Source of the DNA: Pterobdella sp. o SKG-2022
Taxonomy: Eukaryota > Annelida > Clitellata > Hirudinida > Piscicolidae
Assembly (NCBI GenBank): GCA_964035795.1
Contig: OZ038325.1
Coordinates: 3,964,037 to 4,028,036 of the forward strand
Direction: 5' to 3'
DNA length: 64,000 nucleotides
Within the stretch, counting starts at the first letter, position 1. Each line of letters begins with the position of its first letter. The position numbers and the translations under genes were made by a program. Shown piece by piece: positions 27,516 through 41,100 of this stretch. The notes beneath the pieces were generated by a model. That model had not been told where the DNA came from and did not search any database. It saw only the letters and a list, made by a program, of their open reading frames with translations.

Positions 27516-28685
27516 ATTTTATAATCTTTAGAAAATAAATATAAGCTTCACAAATCAAAAATTTTTAGCTTCATAAAATGGAAAGTTAGATGCTTCTAAA
27601 GATTTAAATCCATTGGGAATTTATTTTTTCAACTTATTTATAACCCCTCCAAAATATTTTTGTAAAATATATTTTTAAGAAAAATTTTCATTATTATTTT
27701 ATATCTATACGACAAAATTATAATTTTGTTTTTTACATGCTAGTATATTTTTTTATGTTCTGATAAATACAAATACAAACATAGATGAATAATGTTTGAC
27801 AGAAAGTGGAGTTGAGTTTGGACTTGGATGGTTGCAGGTGTGAAAGTTTGCCAATGCGGTGACGTAGGAAGAGTTTAAAAACGATATAAACGACCTCTCT
27901 TTTCCAGTTAAAGCTCTTTTTGTTGCACACTTATTAGTAGTAGTATTGAAAAGTGTTGTTGTTGTTATATTCAAATTAACGACATATTAGGCCAGTTACT
28001 TTTATAGTAAAAACAAAAGGTATATATCTTGAGAGAAAATTTTGAAATAAAGTAATAATAATTATTTTAATCTATTTTAAAATATATAGAAATTATAATT
28101 CTCTTTTCTATAAGTTTCTGTCTAATAAAAAAAAATAAATCAACTACTCTGAGCTTCACACTGCTTTCCAACTATTTCAGCTTTTAAAGCTTGTTTTCAA
28201 CGGCTCATTCTCTAATCAAGCCCAACGTCTCTGGAACTTGTTTCAGTGATATTTTTCATTTAAAAAATATTATCATTTTAAAATTGGTATTACTTGAATG
28301 AATAGAAGAATTAAAAATATAAAAAACTAAAAAAAAATTAATAATGGTATTTTCACAAAAAATATTTGAAAGAATGGAAAAAAACACGAAGAAAAAAAAA
28401 GTAAACAAAAAAAATGAAAATAGCAAAACAAAAAAAAAAGTAATAAAGGTAGGATGAGTAAAATAGACAATAATACGAAGAGACAGACCAATTCAAGTTG
28501 AAATGTTTTCGTGATGTCCTATCGCATATCTCCATTACCCTCACTCTAAAACACACACCAACACACTTCTGCCTTTTTCCACCAAAAAGGCAGATAAAGT
28601 TATGAAATAAATAAATAAATAAATAAAATATATATATATATATATATACCCATATTTATATTTATATATAAGCAGTATATATATA
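27516..28685. other. Gene-free stretch with simple sequence
   Basis: AT-rich; includes (AAAT)n and (TA)n at 28605-28690. Short frames at 27733-27974 (minus) have no recognisable domain. Confidence 0.45.
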
Positions 28686-28689
28686 ATTA

Positions 28690-29450
28690 TATAAGCAGTA
28701 CTCAATATGGATTTCAAAAACAACTATCTACAGATAATTGTCTCAATTTACTTAAATACCATATCATAAATAATCTAGATAATCATAACATAGACTGAAC
28801 TATATTTTTCAACGTAAGCAAAGATTTTGATCTAATAAACCATAACATTTTAATTAATAATTTCAAAAACTCTGATCTTTCAAATGATGCCACAGCATGG
28901 CTAAATAACTACCTTAGAAACAGATACCAATAAACGAAGATAGGAGGTCATAGCTCCAGCACCATGCAAATAAAAATGGGAGTCCCTCAAGGATCTATCT
29001 TAGGCCTTCTTCTATTCTTAATATACATAAACGATTTTCTTCTTGACACCTCTTACAACACCATAATGTACGCCGATAACATATTTTCACTTTCAATAGT
29101 AAAAATATCGATTATGCTACTATAAACAATAGAATAAACTATAATTTAAACAATATTGTCAAATACTTCAAGCATAACGAACTAATTGTAAACACTGCAA
29201 AAACAAATTTCCTAATCGTTCATAATAATAACATCAAAATAGACTATTCTAAAATAATACTAAAACTGGATGATAATCAACTTGAACAAAAAAATAATAT
29301 CAAATTTTTAGGAATAAACTTTGACAATAAATTAACTTTCAAAGAACATATAATAAAATTAAATAAGAATCTCTCAAAATGTATAGCATCTCTTTATAAG
29401 TTAAAATTTATAATATCGAAAAATAACCTAATGAATGGTTTATCCTAATT
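28690..29450 (+). mobile_element. CR1-like LINE, internal RT fragment
   Basis: Frames give STQYGFQKQLSTDNCLNLLK, then a damaged motif A (FFNVSKDFDLINH), then MGVPQGSILGLLLFLIYIND (motif B, about 28978-29040) and IMYADNIFSLS, where the second catalytic D of YADD is N. The thumb FLGINFDNKLTFKEHI follows in a shifted frame at about 29305-29355. It resembles the A/B elements (compare NQYGFLKNKST and QGSILGLLLF in copy A) but is more diverged. 5' and 3' ends missing. Confidence 0.8.
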
Positions 29451-30095
29451 CAATTTCAAATCGTTTCGAATTTTAAATTATTACATTTGAATATAGTCAA
29501 TTTATTTAAAAAAATAATACTTTCGACAACCAAAAAATTAATTTTCATCAAAAATTTGAAAAAAAATTACAAAAAAATATAAATTGACGCAATGACGGCT
29601 GCAAAACACCTTTAAAAAGTAAACTTAATTAAAACTTTGTAGCGTTTAATTTCATTATAAAATGTAGAACTTGTGTGCGCAAATTATATTTTTCAAAAAT
29701 CTCAACTTGAAATTCTTCCTACTTTTATTTATTTAGTGCTAATATTCTTCCCCAAACTTATCTTGTTTTCGAAATTTGCATTATGTTTTTCTTATTATCT
29801 TTATCTTCTTATTAAAATTTAAATTGTTATATTCGAAAAATTAATTTTTTACTGGGTTTTTTGAATATTAATGTAGAAGAAAAAAAATCATTCTTTCAAC
29901 TTCCAAATTATTTTCCAAAGATATCTTTCCAGAGACGTCATATGTTTTTTTGTTATAATATTTTCAAAAAAAATCAAATTTGAGAAATTTTCCCATAAAC
30001 CCTAATTGTGTTATTTTTTATACTATATTTCAAAAAGTTATTATTTGTAAAATTTGATGAATAGATGGATGTTTAGATAGATGAATGAATAAAAG
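29451..30095. other. AT-rich spacer, no gene seen
   Basis: Homopolymer-rich sequence without coding or repeat signals. Confidence 0.45.
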
Positions 30096-30903
30096 ACGGA
30101 TGGTAACGTGTTCGTGTCAGAGCTATGCCGTCAGTAACTTATGTTTCTGGTAGGGCCTCCCAAGGCGGACAGGTCTGACACTGGTAGTGAAAGGCTGCGA
30201 TCCGGTTAACATAGGATAATGGTGCAAAACTTTACTGCTTCCGCCTCTGCGTCTGTGGGAAGTCTACAGCAAGCTGAAAATATTTCCTTCTTGTTGTTTC
30301 GCAAGCAGTTCAAGAAAGAACAGAAACTTTGAGATGTACTACTTTGAAAATAAAAGCACCTGCTAGTATTCGTAGCGAGCACTAGTTAGTGTAGCCACTG
30401 AAGAGCCAAATGATGAAAAATGACCGCAGCACTAGGGTTAAAGCCTCTAACTCCAGACCTGTTTCTGTACAAGCATGTTCATTACTGAACTCGAATGACG
30501 ATATGCTTTCAAATTTTTCTAGAAAGAGTACATCTGATAGTAAATGCAGAACAGGCCGCCAAATTTCAGGACGTGAAAACATTGCGCAGTCAGGCTAAAC
30601 AGGCAGAACTGTCCTATTTGATGAAAACTAACGGTGTGGAAATAATTGGACTGGCTGATCACAAGATTATGCATAGTGATTTCATCAACTGCAAAGAGGT
30701 TAATTGATTTCTTTTCATAACTCCAAGTGCATGGAAAAATAACCAAAACGTGCTAAATGGTGGGGTTGGACGCATGATGAGTAATAAGTTGAAGAAATGC
30801 ATTACAAATATCAATGCTATCAGCCTTAGAATTCTCAGAGTAGACTTTACTGGCAATCCTGCAACTACTCTTCTATTTCATAATTCTCTTGTGGAGAGCA
30901 ACA
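30096..30903 (+). mobile_element. EEP-endonuclease LINE, 5' portion (split by a later insertion)
   Basis: 30100-30400 is a relatively GC-rich leader starting CGTGTTCGTGTCAGAGC. Frames at 30495-30900 then encode an apurinic-type (EEP) endonuclease N terminus: TLRSQAKQAELSYLMKTNGV, EIIGLADHKI (active elements have E where D stands), SAWKNNQNVLNGGVGRMMS and ISLRILRVDFTGNPATTLLF. The sequence stops abruptly at 30903 and resumes in frame at 32423 after the inserted CR1/L2 element. Confidence 0.8.
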
Positions 30904-32422
30904 AACAAACAAACGATAAAACAAACGAACAAAAAAACAAAAAATACAAACAAATGACGAATATTATTATAGTGGCATGAAACTGAGTCTTCAAGACCAC
31001 TTTAGCATATATATTTATATATAGAGCCAGTCCTAATACAGTAGATTTTCATTCTTTCCAGCCCCTCACGCTTTATTCTTCAATCTACACACACCCAGTC
31101 ATTCATCTCATTTACCCCTTCTTTCTTTTCACTAATTTGATTTTCTGAAAAAAAAACTTGACAGAAAGAAAAATCTAGAATTATGTTTTAAGCTTATAAG
31201 ACTTAATCATGAGGTAGATTTTTAAGCACTTGGAAAAAGTTGTTGTGGAGGTTATAGATTTGAGGTGATTTGGTGAATTGTTCCAAAGAATTGGTGCAGG
31301 AACTTCAAATCTTCTGTTCTCCGAAATGGTGTTAGCTCTCACTCTTGCTATGTCGATTGTGTTCGATGATCTGAGCCTTTTCCTTTCAGGCAATGAAGAA
31401 ACAGTTGATAATTTCGATGAAAGATAAGAATAGCTCACCATTTTGAGACATTTATGCACTTGTAGTATCATCTTTTATTGAATTCTTTTTTCAATTTTAA
31501 GCCAGTGTAGATCTTTTAAGACACGAGTTATGTGATCAAACTTTCTAGTTTCTGGTATTAATCTGGTTGTCGTGTTAATTATAGACTGGATTTTTTGGGT
31601 TTGTAACTTGGGTAATACCATTAGTACAATGTTTCCATAATCAATGCGACTCAATATCAAAGCTGATATAAGTGTTTTGAGTGACTCTTGGTTGAGGTAG
31701 TTCCTAATGCTTCTTATCTTCCTCAATGATGCAAATGACATTTGCAATAATTTGTTTATGTGAGTCTTCATGCTTAGATCTTTGTCAAAATAGACACCAA
31801 GGTTTTTAACTGAATTAGAAGAAATTATATGATCATTTAACACACAAACTGGTTGAGTTGGCAGTTTGCATATGCTTCTACTTGTTGAAAACCGAATGAT
31901 TTCAGTTTTTGAACTGTTGAGTTTCATTTGGTTGGCTTTCATCCAAACTGCAATTTCATCAATATACTTTGACATTCTTTCTTGCAAGTCCATTGATGCA
32001 TCAAATGAGCAATGCCCATATAATTGAGAATCGTAGGCATATTCAGGAATTCTCAAATTGTAAGAAGCTGCAATCATTTTCAAATCAGCTGTGTATAGAG
32101 GGAACAAAAGCGGTCCAAGAACAGAACCTTGTGGTACTCCAATAAAGTAAACGTTCGGTTTTGATTATGTTTTGGGGCATTTGACGTTGAATGATCCGTT
32201 GAAGAAGTAATTCCTAAACCATTCAAGAGTGAGGTCATTCAAGCCAAATGATTCGTTTAATTTTTTGATTAGTATTTGATAATCTATTAAATCAAAGGCA
32301 GACAAAGGATCTAGAAGGAAAAAAAGAAATACTTTTTTGTTGTTAGCTGCTCCCAAAATATCAGTAGAAACCTTTATTAATGCTGTTTCTGTTGACTGAT
32401 GGCAACGATAAGCTGATTGAAA
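30904..32422 (-). mobile_element. CR1/L2-type LINE inserted into the EEP LINE, 7-bp target duplication
   Basis: On the minus strand: AFQSAYRCHQSTETALIKV and FFLLDPLSAFDLIDYQIL (motif A; 32422-32165), then a shift to IGVPQGSVLGPLLFPLYTAD (motif B, about 32140-32080) and IPEYAYDSQLY (motif C region; AYDS instead of YADD/YADDT). The thumb with KNLGVYFDKDL and DHITRVLKDLHWLKIEKRIQ follows, and the C-terminal tail LRSSNTIDIARVRANT is at 31471-31181. The 5' end is truncated inside the RT at 32422. The 3' UTR runs to 30904 with a (TTTG)-like tail. AGCAACA at 30897-30903 and 32423-32429 is the target duplication. Confidence 0.85.
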
Positions 32423-34600
32423 AGCAACAGTGAAGCAAGTGAGCATTATAGCTTGCTGAGTGACTCCATCAAAGAATGCCCCAATCACAACATTGTTCTG
32501 GTAATTGGTGATTGGAATGCTCACATTGGAAATGAAGCAGCAAAATACACGTATCACCAAAAAACGAATCACAATGGAGCACTTATTAATTTATCTCGAA
32601 AAAACCCTTTGTTATAGGAAACACCTGTTTTCAAAAAAAGTCCGGAAAGCTATGAACCTATCTATCAGATATGAGACGAACAAAATCGCAACTACATTAA
32701 ATTCTCATTAACAAAAAGTGGATCAATTCGATCATGAATGTAGAGGCGTCCATTTCCTTTGCGAGTATTGGTTCCGAATATCGAGTCATTTCTGCTCGAT
32801 TGAAACTTAATCTAAGAGAAGTCAAAACACCGGCACAAAAGAAATTATACAACTGGTCAGCACTCAGCAACAATGAAGAGTTGCAACATCAATATACGAT
32901 TCAGCTAAGAAATAGAGACCCTGAACTATGTATTGAAGGTAAAGATATCACAGAAAAATATGATAAGCTAATAAAAACAAACAATGAAACGGCTAACTTA
33001 CTTCTTCAAACAAGAGAACGCAAAAAGAAGATAAATTTCGCAAAACATGGAAAGGTTATTAAACAAAGATATAAAGTTCAAAAAGCGTTTGTTTTTTATC
33101 AAAGAGAGGGAAATGAAACTACCAGTGAAAACCTCCAATCAGAGAAAGCGAAAATTTATAGAATTTACAACAGCCTATGCAAAGAACAATTGGCACAGCA
33201 AATTACATTAATTGAAACAGCAGCCAAACGTGGTCAAAGCCCTAGTGCTGGAATCTCATAAATGAAGTAAGTGGTCAAAGAAGCTCCAAAAAAAGCATTC
33301 TCAAAGGTGAAAAAATCAAAAGCTGGTACAATTATTTCAGCGATTTACTGGGTAAGGAACCTACAACATCAGATGATTGTGTTGTCCAGGCTTAAACAAT
33401 ATTTGAAGATCTACAGATAGAAACTGAACCTTTCACCAAAGAAGAGTAACTTGCAATGAAAAAATGTCTTAAGCTTGGTAAAGTTTCTGGTGAAGATGGT
33501 ATTATAAACGAACTACTGAAATACTGCAATATAGACGGAATTGTTTTAGAATATGCTAACTCACTTCTTTTAGACGGCTATAAGCCCCAACACTGGTCTG
33601 ACATCAACATTTTACCTCTACCAAAAGACGGGGATCTCAGTAATGCATCAAACTATAGAGGAATCGGTCTGTCAGCTATGATGACGAAAGTAGTGAACAA
33701 GCTTATACTAAAACAAATTGAGCCTCACCTAGACCAACTACTTGGAAACAACCAAAACGGATTTCGACCCAAAAGAAATACTACAGCTCACATGCTAGCT
33801 TTTCGAAGAATAATTGAAGAAGCAAAAAGAAATAATGTCCCTGCAACCATAGTTTTTGTAGATTTAAGTAAAGCATTTGATAGCGTTCACAGAGCAAAAA
33901 TGATAAAAATCCTCAAAGAATATGGAATTCCAAATGAAATTATCAATGCCATACAAAAACTATACATGGGAACAAGAGCTAAGGTACTTTCTCTTGATGG
34001 TGAAACTGAATGTTTTGAAATTTTAAGAGGTGTTCTTCAAGGGGACACACTGGTTCCATATCTTTTCACCATTGCTATTGACTACATTATGAAAATGGTC
34101 ATTGATGGTAAAGAGCAACTTGGTTTCATTCTTAATCCAAAAAGAAGTCGTTGATATCCATCAAATGACTGATTTTGGTTATACTGACGATATCGCCCTC
34201 ATTTGTCACGAAATAGCTCGTGCCAAAAAGCTCTTAAGCCGAGTTGAAGCTGAAGCTGCAAAAAATGGATTATACTGCATGCCAAAAAGACCAAAATGAT
34301 GAGTATTAACGAGGATAGTATCAATGACATAAAATCTATCAGTGGTGGTTCCATCGAAGAAGTTGAAAATTTCAAGTACTTAGGTGGTTGGATTAAATGC
34401 TGTCAACACGATGTGAAAGCTAGAAAGGCTCAGACATGGATGGCTTGTCATAAACTCAAAAAAATTTGGAAGTCATCAATGAGTAAAAAAATAAAAATCA
34501 GATTATTTTTGGTGTCATTCGAGTCTGTGTTGCTTTGGAACTCTGAAACTTGGGCTCTTACATCTGCTTTAAGTGATTCAATAAAAATATAAATTGTTCA
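32423..34600 (+). mobile_element. EEP-endonuclease LINE, 3' portion with full RT
   Basis: Continues the element interrupted at 30903. SEASEHYSLLSDSIKECPNH and LVIGDWNAHIGNE (32423-32540) are the DxN block of the EEP endonuclease. 32734-33261 is the endonuclease-RT linker. RT: KVSGEDGIINELLKY (33475-33525), FRPKRNTTAHMLAFRRII, FVDLSKAFDSVHR (motif A, about 33855-33895), GVLQGDTLVPYLFTIAIDY (motif B, about 34030-34085) and FGYTDDIALI (34171-34200; T replaces A in YADD). The C terminus includes NFKYLGGWIKCC and VLLWNSETWALTSAL, ending at about 34590. RTE/Jockey-like organisation. Broken by several stops and frameshifts, with a damaged YADD. Confidence 0.85.
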
Positions 34601-34868
34601 ATGAATGGACAGATAGTTAAATAGAGGAAACAAAGGATTGAATGAAAAAAATATTAAGTGAGAAAAACGAACAATGAACGACGGATGAAAGAGAAGTAGC
34701 AAAAAATAATGGAAATAGTAAATAAATTTGTATGAAAAAAGTAAATGAACATTTAATTATTTGATATAAGCTAAAAACAAAGATAGCTGAATGGATGGAT
34801 GGATGGATGGATAGACAGATAAATATATAAATAGAAGGAGAGAAAGAGAGAGAGAAAAAAAATTGATT
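34601..34868. other. GA-rich transition into the GATA tract
   Basis: ATGGATGG and AGAGAGAG units; degenerate flank of the tetranucleotide array. No gene. Confidence 0.5.
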
Positions 34869-35180
<312 letters not shown>

Positions 35181-36475
35181 TTGATAGATACTTAGATATT
35201 TAGGTAGTTAGATGATAAGTTAGTAGATCGATTGACAGGTGTGTGGATGGTTAAAAAGATGTATATGAAGATGAATTGTTGCTAACAAAGGAAAAAGTAA
35301 ACTTTGGTCTATTAGATAACCAAAGATGAAATGAGTGGGGAAAGATTAATAGATAAATTGAAAAAAAGTAAAATAAAAAAATGAGCGGTGAAAGAATTAA
35401 TAGATGAGAAAATAGATGGTTAAAAGTATTGTTTGTAGAACAAATAAAGAAATGAAAGAAAGGATGAATAAAAAGATAAATATAAAATTTTTGAACAAAA
35501 AATGCATAATCAGATGGATGTATGGTTGATGAATTTATGCATGTATAAAAGTGTTTACTAAATAATAATTTAAAAAGAATGAATGTACGCGATGAGCAGT
35601 AATTTATAACATACAGCTGTAAATATAAACGGATGAGGGTTTGACTGAAAAAAATTTTTTTAAAAAACATGACTTCAAAGGAAAAAAAGTTAAAATCAAT
35701 AAAATAAATAAATATATTAAAAATCAAAAAATCTAAACCACGAAAAAACTTTTTAAATTTAAATTTAATACAATTTAACAATTTAATAATAAATAAAATT
35801 TAAAACAATACAAATTATATACAAAACGGATAAGCTAGTGGACGAAAACTTGATGTTACGATGACTATAACTGAATATAATTGTTTATTTCAACATGTTG
35901 CAAATTTTATATAGAGAATTTTGTTTATTCAATGCTGTAAGTTTTTCAAATATGAATTTTTTCAATTTTTTTCTTGCCAATATGTCTCCAAACTCCAAAA
36001 AGCTTATATTAATGTTCATAAAAAATAAAAAAGTTGAAATTATCATATATTTCATTATATTTACTTATATCTAACTTAAGATGGAAATTATTTGATATTA
36101 AAAGATAGGAATTGAATAGCAAAGAACATAAATGAATAAATGGAAACAAGAATAATTAAGAAAAATGGCTTCAACTACAGAAACATAGACGTGAATAAAT
36201 CATCTTTAAATTAATTCAATATCTAAATTCATTTTTAATTTATCTTCATTTTTTTTCTAAAATCATTTTCAAATATAAATTCATGCGATTTTTTTGAATT
36301 AATGAAACTGAAAAATAAAAAATTGTGAAATATATATTAATTTTTATGCCTACAAGAATTTTGATAGAGAATCTATTGTAAATAGAATCCTAACTATATC
36401 GGCTCAACATCAATCAAAAAAAATGCTTTTTGGTCATTTGTATGTGCAAATTTTTTTTCTGTACCTTCCGTAAAT
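35181..36475. other. AT-rich gene-free stretch
   Basis: The 176-codon minus-strand frame at 35251-35781 is phenylalanine-, isoleucine- and serine-rich. It arises from degenerate GATA-like and A-rich DNA, and I see no domain. Confidence 0.5.
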
Positions 36476-37060
36476 GCTTATAATATTGTATCTCTGTTAA
36501 CGGAAACTTTTGAGAGACAGATACCCAGCCTCAGAAAGCAGCTCATACACATGCCAACAATTTTTTGACTGAATTCAGAATTTTGCAAGTGCCGCTATCA
36601 AGAAGTCACGAGCCGATTATCTAAATTTATTGCTTTTCTTGAAGACACCTAACTCTAAACTCTTTGGAAAATTGCATACTCCATACTCCACAGGTAATTA
36701 CTGACAGCTAATCCTTTTCATCATGCTTCTATAACCGATGGTACCCAGTCCAATTTTTCATTTTCTTTCACCTCCTTCTGTGTTGATGAAATCGTCAAAC
36801 TAGATACTTCCCTTCCAAATAAATCTTCCTTTTTAGATATAATCCCTATTTTCTTGATAAAATGGTCTTCCGGCATCTTTCCCTTCATTTATTGCAAGCT
36901 TATGGATCTTCCTTTTTTCGCAGGGCAACATGCAGTTTCTCCAAGCTTTTTTACAAGTCTCTCTTTCTCTCACCAGGTTTATGCTTATGTTCAAAACTTT
37001 TTTTTTCAAATTTAAAAACTCACTTAAACCATGAGCAATTTTAGTTATAATTTCTCACAA
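36476..37060 (+). mobile_element. CR1/L2-type LINE, fragment around the RT start
   Basis: About 36780-36880 reads VDEIVKLDTSLPNKSSFLD then IIPIFLIK: the 'I..LPNKSS.LDPIP..LLK' block that precedes the RT in CR1/L2 elements. It is followed in other frames by SPSFFTSLSFSHQVYAYVQN. Upstream stretches fit the linker (LWKIAYSILH). Stops throughout; both ends are missing. Confidence 0.5.
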
Positions 37061-38100
37061 ACTTTTGAGCTTTTCTGAAGGAAATTTGTTTGTAAATTGC
37101 ACGCTATAAAAATATTAATATTAATAATAAAAATATTTCAGCAAACCCGTTTCAAAAGTATTTTACGTACAAAAAATATATAATAAAAATTATGATGCAC
37201 AAAAGAAAATTATTGGTTATAGCATAAAAAAACTAACAAAACAATAAATACAGGGAACGAGTAAGTTTAATCGATTTGGCAACTGAAATTTTAAAAAATT
37301 AATAGATTTCTAAACTTTTTTTATTTTTTACCTAAATTGATGTTTCATAACTAAACTAACGTTTTTAAATTTTTCAGCAAGATTTTAAATGAAAATTTAA
37401 TTTTTCAACGTTATAATTATATATAGAGTAATAATATTCCGACTTTATTATAGTGATGTTTAACCCAGAAAATTTAAAAACCAGTTCGTTATTATATGCT
37501 TATAGAAATGAAAATTATGTAATTTAAATAGATTCATAAAACCTTAATTCTTGAAAAAACTTGTTTTCAACCTCTTTCCAAAGATTTCGCATTTAAAAAA
37601 ACCTCTTAAAATCTCAAGCAATCTGTTTATAAAAGTTGGCTTTTTTTCATCTTTGAATTACGCTTCCCAACGCAAATTGTTTTTGACTCAAAAACATAGT
37701 TATTAGTTGATTCCGATGATCTGAACCTTCGCCTTCCGGTTCTTCCAGAAAAAGGTATCAGCTCTATATTCATCAGATTTGCGAGTTCACGATATCGTGA
37801 TAGAGTTTAATTTCTGTCACTTTTCAATTTTCTCGCTATATTAAACATGACTTGCAGATATAAAATGAATTGTTTGTAAATAAACAAAATTCATTTAGCT
37901 GCATTCTTATTTGGTTATTTGAAGTCATGAAACATGTGCTATAAAGTGGAAGCAAGGGCATGCTCCATCGAGCACTTTTTTGCTCTAAAAATTTTTCCAT
38001 GAATATACAAAATAAAGCAATGGCCCTCAGTCTCCAGCAGCTCTTGAATGGGCAGAGGGTGCTAAGAATCCTTGGGCTTTCTTCTTTTTCTTCTTGTTCT
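37061..38100. other. Spacer with possible LINE scraps
   Basis: Mostly AT-rich. Around 37700-37800 a frame reads SDDLNLRLPVLPEKG, faintly like the C-terminal block of CR1/L2 elements. 37940-38090 is less AT-rich and leads into the next LINE. No host gene seen. Confidence 0.35.
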
Positions 38101-38109
38101 TTTGGGAGG

Positions 38110-41100
38110 TCTTTTTTTTTGGTAGTTATTATATCGGTTCATCAAATGGGAAGAGTATGGAGTTGTGTGAAGAGTTGGTGAGAAGGGAGGTTGGTATTTG
38201 CTGCATCCAAGAAGTGAGGTGGAGAGGCATGGGTTCCAAGTCTGTAGGTAGCTCAAGTAGAAGGTTCAAACTATGGTGGTCTGGTAATGAAGATAAGATA
38301 GGTGGTGTAGAAATATTAGTTAGAGAAGATTTATGTATGAATTTTGTGGAAATAAATAGGATATCAGATAGGGTAATGGTAGTGGTAATTATTTTTGGTA
38401 AAAAGGTTGTAAAAATTGTTTGCGCGTATGCCCCACAATGTGGAAGATCGATGAGTGAAAAGAAGAAGTTTTATGAAGAGATGGCAAGAGGGTATGAAGT
38501 GGAAAATGGAAATAAAGTTTCGATTTGCTTAGGAGACTTCAATGGACATATTGGCAAAGAGGTTGATGGGTTTGAAGGTGTTCATGGAGGTTTCGGAATA
38601 GGTAAGAGAAACTTGGAGGGTAGATTGCTCTTAGAATTTTGTGTTGAAAAGGATCTGTGTGTGGATAATAGTTGGTTTAAGAAAAAGGATAGTAGGAAGG
38701 TAACTTTTAATGAGGGGTGTAGTGGGACAGAGATTGACTTTGTGCTGATGAAGAAAAGGCAGAGAAAGTTTTTGATGGATGTAAGGGTAATTGGAGGTGA
38801 GCTTCAGCATAAGCTTCTGAAGTTAGTCTTAGACAGAAGGTGGCTTAAAAATGCCCGAAGTAGCCGTGCTAAAAAGGAATATCGCACAAAAATGTGGAAA
38901 CTTTTGAACGAAGATATCAAAAAAAAATTTTCAGAAAAAATGGAAGTTTTGTATGAGAAATGCGATGAACAAAATGCATGGTTAAAATATAAGTCTTCCG
39001 TTCTTAAAGCTGCTGAAGAGGTGTGTGGTACGAGTAAAGGTAGGTTTCAGCACGGTGAAACTTGGTGGTGGAATCAGGATGTGCAAAAAGCCATCTCAGA
39101 GAAGAGAAAAAGTTTTCAGAGGTGGAAGCAACTTCCATCGGCTAAAAATAAATCTTGCTATCTCTCTGACAAAAAGAAAGCCAAAAGAGCTGTTGCTGAG
39201 GCAATGAAGAATGAAGCGGTGTAAGAGATGGAGGAGAGACGGAATGACAGAAATGTCGTATTCCGTAGAATGAGAATGATGAAGAAAGAAGCAAACGACT
39301 TAGCAGGTAATAATTGCATTAAAGACGAAAACGGGAATATTGTATTTGCCGAGGATGGTCGGAAGAGAGTATGGAAGGAGCACATGGAGGCCATCATGAA
39401 TGAGGAGAATCCATGGGATGGAATGGTGAATGTAGAAGTGGTTGAAGGTCCCATGGAACCATTTGCTATGAACGAAGTGGAAAGAGCGCTAGGAATCATG
39501 AAGAATGGCAAGGCCAGTGGTCCAACTAGAATTGTCAAGAAGCACCTAGCTGCTTCTCCACATGGTAAGCAAGTTATTTTGCAAATAGCAAATGAAATCT
39601 TCAATGGAATGGATATGCCTCATGACTGGAGGATGAGTACAGTTGTTCCCATTTATAAGAAGAAAGGTAACGTTATGGACTGTGCGAGCTATCGAGGTGT
39701 AAAGCTTTTAAAGCATGGTATGAAAGTGGTGGAAAGGTTGGTGGAGAAAAGGTTAAGAAAGTTAGTGAAAGTTGACCAAATGCAATTTGGTTTTATTTCT
39801 AGCAGAAGCACAGTGGACGCTATTTTTTTTTTAGGAGAATGCAGGAAAGCTACCTTGAGAAGAGTAGGAAGCTTTTTATCTGTTTTGTTGATTTGAAGAA
39901 GGCTTTTGATCGGGTACTAAGAAAGGTGATTGAATGGGCGCTGAGAAAGAATTTGCTTCCGGAAAGGTTGGTTCAGGCAGTAATGTCGATGTACAAAGAA
40001 GCAAAAATGCGAGTTGAAGTTTGAGGTGGACATTCGGAAGAATTTGATGTAGGTGTAGGTTTCCATCAAGGATCGGTTTTCTCGTCGTTTTTGTTTTTAA
40101 TAGTGTTAGACGTATTGTCGGAAGACGGAAGAAAAGGTACTTTATATGAACTGCTTTATGCAGATGATTTGGTCTTGATGGCAGAGACTATGTAAGAACT
40201 AGAAGCACAATTCATCCGTTGGAAGGCAGCCTTTGAAGGGAAAGGATCGAAGATTAATCTTGGTAAAACAAAGGTCATGGAGAGTAGTGGTGGCGGTGGG
40301 GTTGTTGTCTTGGCTAAGATTGATCCATGTGGTGTGTGTGGTAAGAGGGCTAAGATAAATTGTGTGAGGTGCATGACATGTAAAAAGTGGATTCATGCGC
40401 GATGTGCTAGGGTAAAGAGAGTTTCTCGTAGGATAAATGGAAATTCTGAATGTAGGGTTTGTATGAATGGTGCAAACGTGGAATGTAAGAATGCTTCAAA
40501 TGGTTGTTTAGGTGAGTTGGAGAGAGTAAATAGTTATTGTTATTTAGAAGACAAGGTCAATGGTGGAGGAGGAAGTGAGCTAGCTGTTACACGAAGGATC
40601 GGGCTGGGCTGGAAGGCATTCAACAGTGTGTCTTCTATGTTATGTGGTAAAAGACACACATGGAATATTAAAGGACAAATTTACAAGACATGTGTGAGGC
40701 CTGTCATGACATATGGCTCGGAAACTTGGGTAGTAAGATCCGTTGTAAAGAGTATTTTGTGAAGAGCAGAAAAACGGATGCTTAGAATGATGTGTAACGT
40801 GCAGCTAGCTGATGGTGTGAGTACAAAGTAGTTGATGGTTAGATTGGTGTTGGATTGTACGATCGTTAAAGTGGTGAGGCAAGAGAGTTTGAGATGGCTG
40901 GATCATGTGGTAAGGAAAGAGGATGACGACTGTGTCAAACAGGCGTGGAGGTTTGAGGTTGAAGGTAGTAGAGGAAGGGGAAGACCAAGGTTAACCTGGA
41001 AAGGGATGATGGAAAACCTTTGTCGTGGTCTTGGATTAGTTCTTGAAGATGGCTATGACTGGGTGAAATGGAGAGAGATGATTAGGTCATGGAAAGAAGT

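Noticed and set aside
35251..35781. 176-codon minus-strand frame
   Set aside because: F/I/S/L-rich translation of degenerate AT/GATA-like sequence with no domain.
39158..39604. 148-codon minus-strand frame
   Set aside because: Antisense shadow of the LINE linker/RT region, whose plus-strand motifs are clear.
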